From: Paenibacillus sp. FJAT-26967
GTDB lineage: Bacteria; Bacillota; Bacilli; Paenibacillales; NBRC-103111
Length of the DNA: 64,000 nt
NCBI RefSeq assembly: GCF_001541095.1
Contig: NZ_LMXH01000004.1
Coordinates: forward strand, 278,429 to 342,428
Reading direction: 5' to 3'
Shown here: in pieces, positions 26,525 through 33,629 of the stretch
Numbering within the stretch: the first letter of the stretch is position 1
How the letters are laid out: each line of letters opens with the position of its first letter
Position numbers and translations under genes: made by a program
The notes under the pieces: generated by a model
Told to the model about the DNA's origin: nothing
Database searches by the model: none
The model's input: only the letters and a program-made list of their open reading frames with translations

Positions 26525-27355
26525 ATGCCTAAACATTTATCCGATTCTACCATTTTGAATAACGACGTCCGCATGCCTTGGTTCGGTCTTGGCGTCTGGA
26601 AAGCGACGGAGGGCGGTGAAGTGGAACGCGCTGTCCGTACCGCTATTGAGCTTGGATATAAAAGTATTGATACGGCTGCCGTGTACGGCAACGAAGCGGG
26701 TGTCGGCCAGGCGATCAAGGATAGCGGCGTAGCCCGTGAAGAGCTTTTCGTGACCACCAAAGTGTGGAACAGCAATCAAGGGTACGACACGACGCTGCAG
26801 GCATTTGAAGAGAGCCGCAACAAGTTGGGGCTGGATTACATAGATTTGTATTTGATTCACTGGCCGGTCAAAGACAAGTACAAAGAGACTTGGAAAGCGC
26901 TCGAAAAGCTGTACAGAGACGGAAGTGTCCGCGCCATTGGCGTCAGTAACTTCCAGGTGCATCATCTTGAAGACCTGATGCAGGGCAGTGAAATCGTGCC
27001 GGCCGTCAATCAGGTTGAATACCACCCGCGTCTGTCGCAGCGTCCGCTTCACGATTTCTGCCGCAAGAACCGCATTCAGCTTGAGGCCTGGAGTCCGCTT
27101 ATGCAGGGCCAGCTGCTGAATAACCCGCTGCTCATCGAGATTGGCGAGAAGCACGGCAAGAACCCGGCGCAAATTATTTTGCGTTGGGATCTGCAGAACG
27201 AAGTCGTGACCATTCCTAAGTCCGTGACACCGGAGCGGATCGCGCAGAATGCCGATGTTTTTGACTTCGAACTGTCATCGGAAGACATGGAGCGCATTCA
27301 TACGCTTAACCTGGATCAGCGTGTAGGCGCAGACCCGGACAACTTTAATTTCTAA
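26525..27355 (+). CDS. Aldo/keto reductase (YvgN/YtbE family)
   Basis: 276-residue NADPH-dependent reductase of small aldehydes such as glyoxals. Catalytic tetrad context is clear: SIDTAAVYGNE (Asp, Tyr), TTKVW (Lys) and YLIHWP (His), then VSNFQVHHLE and the IPKSVTPERI cofactor loop. I chose ATG 26525 because GGGAGGG is 9 bases upstream and the product begins MPKHL as in YvgN. The ATG at 26519 is only 3 bases from it. Confidence 0.92.
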   Translation: MPKHLSDSTILNNDVRMPWFGLGVWKATEGGEVERAVRTAIELGYKSIDTAAVYGNEAGVGQAIKDSGVAREELFVTTKVWNSNQGYDTTLQAFEESRNKLGLDYIDLYLIHWPVKDKYKETWKALEKLYRDGSVRAIGVSNFQVHHLEDLMQGSEIVPAVNQVEYHPRLSQRPLHDFCRKNRIQLEAWSPLMQGQLLNNPLLIEIGEKHGKNPAQIILRWDLQNEVVTIPKSVTPERIAQNADVFDFELSSEDMERIHTLNLDQRVGADPDNFNF

Positions 27356-27377
27356 TTGAATTACATTTGCTTCACAG

Positions 27378-27415
27378 AGCTGCTTGGAGTCTTCGTGACT
27401 CAGGCAGCTTTTTTT
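27378..27415 (+). terminator. Intrinsic terminator after the aldo/keto reductase gene
   Basis: AGCTGC/GCAGCT with inner GAGTC/GACTC, then seven T. Confidence 0.88.
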
Positions 27416-27458
27416 GTTGCAGATATAAATTCATTTACAAAAAAGGTAAAATGTAGGT

Positions 27459-28604
27459 ATGTCTAGGTGGGCTCGCTTGGAGGGAATTCAAACTTTGCTG
27501 ATACAAGAAACTAAGAAGAAAAGAGGGATTTTTATTCACCTAAATAAAAATATTTTGTTTGTTCAAGTGCATGTGATTTGTACGATCCTGATTCTTATGA
27601 GTACAATCGGCTGCGCCAATCATGTTAATGATGAGCCGCAGCGAGTCCTGCCCGATTCGAATGTTCCCAAATCCAATCCGCCCATTATTGATAATGATGT
27701 AAGAATTGAAGGTAAAGCGACTCCTTATCCTCTTAATGTCCAGGACGCCTGCGGTTCAAACTTATTTATTGAGCGTGAGCCTGAGCGTGTCGTGATCCAA
27801 GGTGTCCGTGAAAAGGAATTTCTTATCGAAGCAGGGGCAGAGGACAAAATGATTGTTTTTGAAGGAAAAGGGATTGGCGGGTCTATTCATGAGACCGAGA
27901 GGAGAATTGCGGCGGAAACAAAGCCGGACCTTGTTATTCTGATCGGTGGAGAGGGTTCGTGTGAAAGTGCAGGCGCACTTGCTAAGCTAGGCATTCCCTC
28001 CTACGTGTCCGATCAATCTACCGTTAAGAGAATAGCCCGGGAGCTGCTGACAACCGGTATTGTACTGAATACACGAGAAAGTGCTGAGGAAGCCTCGGAT
28101 CGGCTGCTGGAATCCATTCGTAACGTCGAAGAATCGGTATCCTCTGTAGAACAGGTATCCGTATACTGGGAGACTGGATTACAAATTGAATTTGAAGAAA
28201 TCAAAGGATATTCAGCCCTCGGACCTGGCGCACTGGAGCATGACATGCTGACACTTGCGGGAGGAATTAATATAACGCAGGAATCGGCTCGGAATCCGTA
28301 CAGGATTATAAAGAACCTGGATTCTATTATTCAGTCGGACCCGGATCATATCCTGATTTCGGGTTATGAACGACAGGCTTCCCGTGAATTTAAGGAAGTT
28401 GTACAACGTGAAGGATGGGATTCTTTACAGGCCGTTAAATCCGGCCGGGTGAAAGAACTTCCGGCTTCTTTTGGGTCTGTCCGCACACTTTCGTCGGACC
28501 TTTGTTTGTTATCGGAAATCCTTCATCCGCAGATCAGCCCGTCATCGGCTCAACAGAATCTGTTTAAGGATAACAATGGAAAACAAGACACCATGAAGAA
28601 ATAA
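27459..28604 (+). CDS. Divergent ABC-type binding lipoprotein (BtuF/FecB fold)
   Basis: 381 residues if the ATG at 27459 is used. A hydrophobic segment ends in the lipobox-like STIGC near residue 52, so the mature protein should be lipid-anchored. The mature part follows the two-lobe helical-backbone pattern of PeripBP_2 proteins: ERVVIQGVREKEFLIEAGAEDKM, KPDLVILIG, LGIPSYV, a long central helix, and SDPDHILISGYE. Similarity to ferric-siderophore or cobalamin binding proteins is weak. The N-region before the membrane segment is long (about 35 residues), so a later start is possible. No permease or ATPase gene is adjacent. Confidence 0.7.
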   Translation: MSRWARLEGIQTLLIQETKKKRGIFIHLNKNILFVQVHVICTILILMSTIGCANHVNDEPQRVLPDSNVPKSNPPIIDNDVRIEGKATPYPLNVQDACGSNLFIEREPERVVIQGVREKEFLIEAGAEDKMIVFEGKGIGGSIHETERRIAAETKPDLVILIGGEGSCESAGALAKLGIPSYVSDQSTVKRIARELLTTGIVLNTRESAEEASDRLLESIRNVEESVSSVEQVSVYWETGLQIEFEEIKGYSALGPGALEHDMLTLAGGINITQESARNPYRIIKNLDSIIQSDPDHILISGYERQASREFKEVVQREGWDSLQAVKSGRVKELPASFGSVRTLSSDLCLLSEILHPQISPSSAQQNLFKDNNGKQDTMKK

Positions 28605-28781
28605 TCCTACTGAGTAAGCTTGTAGAGGATACGGGTAGGAAGGACGGCCTTCTATATTGAGAAGAACAGGCATCCGCTCTTTGGCGTGCATCCCTGCTTG
28701 GCAAGAGCTGTGGCGCATATGAAATCCCTCTGTCGCAGTAATAGCATTCGCCCCGCTCAGCGTAACTTTCCGTAAGTGCAT
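28542..28781 (-). CDS. Doubtful small minus-strand frame between the lipoprotein gene and cydA
   Basis: 79 codons starting with ATG after AAAAAAGGGGGAA and ending with a hydrophobic stretch (YSVGLFLHGVLFSIVILKQI). It overlaps the 3' end of the lipoprotein gene by about 60 bases on the other strand. No family recognised. Reported because the ribosome binding site is good and the stretch is otherwise empty; a chance frame is equally likely. Confidence 0.2.
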   Translation of the reverse strand: MHLRKVTLSGANAITATEGFHMRHSSCQAGMHAKERMPVLLNIEGRPSYPYPLQAYSVGLFLHGVLFSIVILKQILLSR

Positions 28782-28851
28782 AGTTCCCCCTTTTTTGACT
28801 CATATTACAGGAAGCAATTGGTCCTATCGTCTAAAAAAGGAGTGTGACTCT

Positions 28852-30225
28852 ATGGATACCGTTATGATGGCCAGGGCACTATTCGGTACGTCGATGGCGT
28901 TTCATATTATTTTCGCGACGCTCGGTGTCGGGCTGCCGATGATGATCGTATTTGCGGAGATCATGTATCATGTCAAAAAAGACCGCGATTACGTTCATCT
29001 TGCAAGAAGGTGGACGAAGGCTTCCGGCATCCTGCTCGGCGTCGGCATTCCGTCCGGCACGATCGTCGGCGTCATGCTGTCGCTGCTCTGGCCCGGCTTT
29101 ATGAAGATCGTGGGCCAGGTGATCGCACTGCCGTTCCAGATCGAGATGTGGGCGTTCTTCTTCGAAGCGCTGTTCATGTCGATCTACCTGTATGCGGCTG
29201 ATCGCCTGCCTCCGGTGATCCGCGTCATCAGCGTGATCTTCGTCGCAATCGGAGCAAGCGCCTCGGCTGTAATGATCACGGACGCGCATGCGTTCATGAA
29301 CACGCCGCAGGGCTTTAACTTGACTCCGAACGGGGAGATCGTCGATGTGCAGCCGTGGGTGGCGGTGTTCAATCCGAGCCTGTGGTCCACTGCGCTGCAT
29401 GTCCTCTCGACAGCCTACATGACGGGGGCTTTCGCAGCAGTCTCCGTAGCGGCTTACAGGCTGCTTAAGGCCCGCAGCGCGCCGAGGGAGGCCGCCTATC
29501 ACCGCAAGGGATTGTTCCTGGCGCTGATCTTCGGCGGAATCATGTCGGCGTTCACAGGTCTGAACGGACATGCCACCGCCCAAATGCTGCATCATCACAT
29601 TCCGGAGAAGCTGGCCGCAGCCGAAGGATTGTTCGTGACGCAGTCGCATGCGCCGCTTGCGATCTTCGGGAAAGCGAATCCGGATACGCAGATGATTGAG
29701 GGGGGCATCGAACTGCCCGGCTTTCTGAGCCTGCTCGCAGGCAACCGGTTTGACACTGTGGTGCGGGGCTTGAACGATTTCCCGCGTGAGAACTGGCCCC
29801 CGCTGTACATACACACTCTGTTCAACCTTATGGTGTTCATCGGGGTGTTCCTGCTCGCGCTGGCCTTCCTCGCGCTGCTGTACCGGATATGGCTGAAAAA
29901 GCCATATCCGAGGTGGCTGCTCACGGTGCTTGTAGCTGCAGGTCCGCTTTCGATGCTTGGCATCGAACTCGGTTGGATTTTTAGCTGCACCGGCAGACAG
30001 CCGTGGACCGTATATCATGTCCAGAAGACAAGTGAAGCGGCGCTCCAAACAAGCGGCATCGGCACCTTGTTCCTGATGTTTATATCCGTCTATGTGTTCC
30101 TGCTTGTGGTGACCAGTCTCGTCATGTATGTCTATTTCAAACGGCATCCGATCGGAGATGTGCTGGACAAAAGCGATTCTGCAGCAAGGACTCCGGCCGC
30201 TGAAGGGGAGGGAGCAAGCACATGA
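28852..30225 (+). CDS. cydA: Cytochrome bd-type quinol oxidase subunit I
   Basis: 457 residues, nine membrane helices; carries the hemes and oxidises quinol while reducing oxygen to water. Heme-ligand region MAFHIIF (His18), SASAVMITDAHAFMNTP and the GRQPWTVYHVQKTSEA block are intact. The Q-loop is short, as in the Bacillus YthA/Firmicute form. The ATG at 28852 follows AAAAAAGGAG; the frame is open earlier but without support. CydB starts within its stop codon. No CydCD genes follow. I found no obvious Rex site upstream. Confidence 0.95.
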   Translation: MDTVMMARALFGTSMAFHIIFATLGVGLPMMIVFAEIMYHVKKDRDYVHLARRWTKASGILLGVGIPSGTIVGVMLSLLWPGFMKIVGQVIALPFQIEMWAFFFEALFMSIYLYAADRLPPVIRVISVIFVAIGASASAVMITDAHAFMNTPQGFNLTPNGEIVDVQPWVAVFNPSLWSTALHVLSTAYMTGAFAAVSVAAYRLLKARSAPREAAYHRKGLFLALIFGGIMSAFTGLNGHATAQMLHHHIPEKLAAAEGLFVTQSHAPLAIFGKANPDTQMIEGGIELPGFLSLLAGNRFDTVVRGLNDFPRENWPPLYIHTLFNLMVFIGVFLLALAFLALLYRIWLKKPYPRWLLTVLVAAGPLSMLGIELGWIFSCTGRQPWTVYHVQKTSEAALQTSGIGTLFLMFISVYVFLLVVTSLVMYVYFKRHPIGDVLDKSDSAARTPAAEGEGAST

Positions 30226-31253
30226 GCGACGTTACACTGGCGGTGACCGTGCTGTGGGTCTTCCTGTTCACCTACTCGATTCTCGGCTCCATTGATTTCG
30301 GTGCAGGCTTCTGGTCTATGCTTTACGGAGGCAAGCATCACTCCAAAGCCGGGGCGCTGGCGAACCGCTACCTGTCACCGACTTGGGAAGTCACGAACGT
30401 CTTCCTCGTTCTGTTCGTCGTGGCGCTTGTCGGTTTCTTCCCGCACGCGACTCATATACTCGGCGGTGCGCTTCTAGTGCCCGTCTCGCTCGTACTCCTG
30501 CTGCTGCTTATCCGCAGCACCTTCATGGTCTACGCTTACTCGGTCGCCAAGTACGGAAGGCTGCTGAACGTAGTCTCGGGTATTACCGGCCTGCTGATCC
30601 CCGGCCTGCTCGTCAGTGTCCTGCCGATTACATTAGGCGGCTTCGTAACCCTGACGGATGGTGTGCCGGAGCTTCATATGCTGGAGCTGTTTACCAGCAC
30701 GACCGAGTACGCGCATCTGGGCTTCGGCTTGTCCACCGAACTGTTCATGTCGGCGTTGTTCCTTGCCGACTATTCCCGTGAAGCGGGGGATGAGGAGACT
30801 TACCTGGACTACCGCCGGCTGGCCATGATCTGGGGGCCTGTCAATCTGGTTATGGCGCTCCTTACGGTCAGCACCTTGTCTACACATGCGCCGTGGATCG
30901 TCGAAGGCTTCAAGCGCAATGGGCTGTGGTTCGGTTTCTCGGTCCTTGCGTTCATAGCGGCCTATATACTGCTGCTGATCAAACGGGAGGACGGCCGCAG
31001 AGGCTACCCGCGCGCCTCAGTCATCGCCGTTGTTATCCAATACGGGCTTGCGAGTTATGCTTATTTCTCGGCCCATATGCCTTATATGGTGTATCCGCAT
31101 TTAACTTTTGACGAGGGGATAACCAATCCGGCGATGTTCCGCTCCCTCTTTATCGGGTATATCGTGAGTTCTGCGATTCTGGTCCCGGTGTTCTATATGT
31201 TCTGGAGGCTCTTCCTCAAAGACAAGCGGTATCTGCAGCCGGAAAAAAATTAG
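30222..31253 (+). CDS. cydB: Cytochrome bd-type quinol oxidase subunit II
   Basis: 343 residues, about eight membrane helices; non-heme partner that stabilises CydA. The N-terminus (TYSILGSIDFGAGFW), AYSVAKYGR and the terminal SAILVPVFYMFWRLF match the short YthB-type CydB. ATGA overlap with cydA shows coupling. Confidence 0.94.
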   Translation: MSDVTLAVTVLWVFLFTYSILGSIDFGAGFWSMLYGGKHHSKAGALANRYLSPTWEVTNVFLVLFVVALVGFFPHATHILGGALLVPVSLVLLLLLIRSTFMVYAYSVAKYGRLLNVVSGITGLLIPGLLVSVLPITLGGFVTLTDGVPELHMLELFTSTTEYAHLGFGLSTELFMSALFLADYSREAGDEETYLDYRRLAMIWGPVNLVMALLTVSTLSTHAPWIVEGFKRNGLWFGFSVLAFIAAYILLLIKREDGRRGYPRASVIAVVIQYGLASYAYFSAHMPYMVYPHLTFDEGITNPAMFRSLFIGYIVSSAILVPVFYMFWRLFLKDKRYLQPEKN

Positions 31254-31257
31254 GAAA

Positions 31258-31284
31258 GAAAACAAGCTCATATCCCTTGTTTTC
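31258..31284 (+). terminator. Weak hairpin after cydB
   Basis: GAAAACAAG and CTTGTTTTC form a perfect 9-bp but AT-rich stem without a long T run. Confidence 0.4.
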
Positions 31285-31408
31285 CCAAGTGTTCCAAAAT
31301 AAATAGTATGCGCGGCAGCGGGGTTATGGGTTCGAAAAGGGGCATTACCGACCCGTTTTATGAGCTCCGGGACAGTTGAATTATAATGATTTTCTCCGGT
31401 TTGTTCGG

Positions 31409-31438
31409 TTGACAGTCCTTTCCAAGCGGTGTTACAAT
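31409..31438 (+). promoter_or_regulatory. Promoter of the bmrCD leader
   Basis: TTGACA, 18-base spacer, TACAAT (17 spacing would give TTACAA). Start of transcription predicted near 31445, about 425 bases before bmrC. Confidence 0.7.
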
Positions 31439-31496
31439 CACACCAAGCTAACGCGAGAGCGTAGGAAAATGACCGGAGATGAAAGGGGGGATATCC

Positions 31497-31598
31497 ATGT
31501 TTAGAATGTTGCCTGTTTACGGACATATGCATCTGTTCGCAGATCATAAGGGCACAGCTAAATATACGGTATCCCCTTTAAACCGCAATTCCGTGTAA
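31497..31598 (+). CDS. 33-residue leader peptide upstream of bmrCD
   Basis: ATG preceded by AAAGGGGGG at good spacing opens a 33-codon frame (MFRMLPVYGHMHLFADHK...LNRNSV) that ends at TAA 31598. It sits between a strong promoter and an intrinsic terminator, ahead of the YheI/YheH-type exporter. In Bacillus subtilis the orthologous bmrCD genes are preceded by bmrB, a leader peptide gene through which ribosome-stalling drugs relieve termination. This frame has the same position and size class; sequence identity to BmrB could not be checked. Confidence 0.65.
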   Translation: MFRMLPVYGHMHLFADHKGTAKYTVSPLNRNSV

Positions 31599-31868
31599 TA
31601 TCGGCTGACATCGGCCGCTTACCTGCCGGAATGTATGCTTTAAGCTGGTTTAAATCAGTGCAGGATTCTTTTGTGCTGTGAGGACGTACCGTTTTGTTTC
31701 TGAAAACGGTGCGTCCTTTTTTCATGATCGGATGCAGGGACTCATTTTTCCATACAAAAGAGATAGAGAGTACAGGGTTGGTCGAAGCCCGGTACAAAGC
31801 TCTATGTGCAGCTTGCCTGAAATTTATGAAAAATGCTTTTACAAAGAAAAGAAAGAAGGTGACCCCGG
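31599..31868 (+). promoter_or_regulatory. Structured leader RNA of bmrCD
   Basis: Untranslated part of the leader. TTTAAACC inside the leader ORF (31577-31584) is an exact complement of GGTTTAAA at 31647-31654, and CGGC/GCCG pairing lies between. ACGGTA plus TCC in codons 23-26 (31566-31574) can pair, with a 2-base bulge, with GGA plus TACCGT in the 5' arm of the terminator (31682-31692). A ribosome stalled early could favour this alternative pairing. The pairing is short (9 bp), so it is only a candidate. Confidence 0.45.
31681..31722 (+). terminator. Attenuator-type intrinsic terminator before bmrC
   Basis: AGGACGTACCGTTTT and AAAACGGTGCGTCCT form a 15-bp stem with one G-U pair and a 7-base loop, then six T. 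It lies 147 bases upstream of bmrC and downstream of the leader ORF, so it would stop most transcripts unless relieved. Confidence 0.88.
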
Positions 31869-33623
31869 TTGTTCAGTATTTTAGGTAAACTCGGCTGGTT
31901 CTTCAAAGAAAATTGGATTCGGTACACGGTAGCCGTTACGCTGCTTATTGTGGCGGGCATTGCCGAAATCATCCCTCCCAAAATTCTCGGCTATGCCGTC
32001 GATGAAATTCAGATGGGCTCTATTACGGCGGAACGTCTGGTAAGCATGATCGTGTGGACTCTCGTTATTACCCTTGGTATTTATCTGATTACTTACGTCT
32101 GGATGTACCAGTTGTTCGGCGGTTCCTTCCTTGTGGAACGCATCTTGCGTTCGCGCTTTATGCGGCATCTTCTTAAGATGACCCCGACTTTTTTTGAAAA
32201 ATACCGCACCGGCGACCTGATGGCCCGCGCGACCAATGACCTCCGGTCTGTCGCCGGAACAGCCGGATTCGGAATTCTGACGCTGGTCGATTCCAGCGCT
32301 TTTATGCTCACGATCTTGTTCACCATGGGTCTCACGATTTCTTGGAAGCTGACATTTGCCGCTCTGCTTCCGCTGCCTTTTATCGCGCTGGCCATGAAGT
32401 TCTACGGGAAGACCATTCATGAGCGGTATACGATCGCCCAAGATGCCTTTGGACAGATGAACGATCAGGTGCTGGAAGCGACGGCAGGTGTCAGAGTGCT
32501 GCGCGCTTATGTTCAGGAAGCCAATGAGCAGGAGCGCTTCCGGGAGCTGACCGATGATGTGTATCGCAAGAATATTTCGGTTGCGAGAATTGATGCGCTG
32601 TTCGATCCCACCATCAAGCTGCTGGTCGGCGCAAGTTATTTGATCGGTCTGGGCTACGGGGCTTATCTGGTGTTCCAGACCGAGCTGACGCTGGGACAGC
32701 TGCTTTCCTTCAACATCTACCTCGGGATGCTGATCTGGCCGATGTTCGCTATCGGCGAACTGATCAACATCATGCAGCGGGGGAATGCCTCCCTCGACCG
32801 GGTAAACGAGGCGCTCGGCTACCGGCCCGATGTGCAGGACGATCCGCAGCATACTCGTATGGATGCAGGGCCCGGCACAATCGCCTTCGAGAATGCCAGC
32901 TTCCGCTATCCTGCGTCTGAAGTCAGCAACCTCGAAGGCATCAGCCTGACACTTCGCCGGGGCGAGACCCTCGGCGTCGTAGGGCGCACAGGCAGCGGCA
33001 AATCCACGCTGCTGAAGCAGCTGCTGCGGCAGTATCCGGTCGGCAGCGGAACGATTACGATCGGCGGCGTGCCGATTCAGCAGATTCCGCTTGACCGGCT
33101 GCAGTCCTGGATCGGCTACGTGCCGCAGGAACAGATCCTGTTCTCCAGAACCGTGCGGGAGAACATCCGCTTCGGCAAGCCGGGCGCGAGTGATGAAGAG
33201 GTGCTTGGAGCCATCGAGCGGGCTGCATTCGCGCAGGATATTCACACCCTCGCAGACGGCCTCGATACGCTGGTCGGCGAGAAGGGTGTGGCGCTGTCCG
33301 GCGGCCAGAAGCAGCGGGTATCGCTGGCGCGGGCGCTGATCGCCGACCCGGAAATTCTGCTGCTCGATGATGCGATGTCCGCGGTCGATGCCCGGACGGA
33401 AGCGCGGATCATCGAGAACATCCGGCGTGAGCGCGCCGGCAAAACCACGCTCATCACGACACACCGGCTGTCCGCTGTCGAGCACGCGGACCGGATCCTC
33501 GTCCTTGACGAGGGCCGGATTGTCGAGTCGGGGACGCACGAAGAGCTGCTGGCGCACGGCGGCTGGTACAAAGAACAGTACGAGCGCCAGCAGGTTGAAT
33601 CTAATTTGACGGAAGCGGGGTGA
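31869..33623 (+). CDS. bmrC: Heterodimeric multidrug ABC exporter subunit (YheI/BmrC)
   Basis: 584 residues: six-helix membrane domain followed by an ABC ATPase. Walker A GRTGSGKST, signature LSGGQKQR, Walker B ILLLDDAMSA. The residue after the Walker B Asp (position 501) is Asp in place of catalytic Glu, the degenerate site expected for the BmrC half. The opening MFSILGKLGWFFKENWIRYT and the region LLVGASYLIGLGYGA closely resemble Bacillus YheI. TTG start with AAGAAGGTGA upstream. Exports drugs such as Hoechst dye and antibiotics together with BmrD. Confidence 0.94.
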   Translation: MFSILGKLGWFFKENWIRYTVAVTLLIVAGIAEIIPPKILGYAVDEIQMGSITAERLVSMIVWTLVITLGIYLITYVWMYQLFGGSFLVERILRSRFMRHLLKMTPTFFEKYRTGDLMARATNDLRSVAGTAGFGILTLVDSSAFMLTILFTMGLTISWKLTFAALLPLPFIALAMKFYGKTIHERYTIAQDAFGQMNDQVLEATAGVRVLRAYVQEANEQERFRELTDDVYRKNISVARIDALFDPTIKLLVGASYLIGLGYGAYLVFQTELTLGQLLSFNIYLGMLIWPMFAIGELINIMQRGNASLDRVNEALGYRPDVQDDPQHTRMDAGPGTIAFENASFRYPASEVSNLEGISLTLRRGETLGVVGRTGSGKSTLLKQLLRQYPVGSGTITIGGVPIQQIPLDRLQSWIGYVPQEQILFSRTVRENIRFGKPGASDEEVLGAIERAAFAQDIHTLADGLDTLVGEKGVALSGGQKQRVSLARALIADPEILLLDDAMSAVDARTEARIIENIRRERAGKTTLITTHRLSAVEHADRILVLDEGRIVESGTHEELLAHGGWYKEQYERQQVESNLTEAG

Positions 33624-33629
33624 TGGACC

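Noticed and set aside
28879..30147. Minus-strand frame of 422 codons opposite cydA
   Set aside because: Antisense shadow with His/Arg/Gln-rich composition; cydA is unmistakable.
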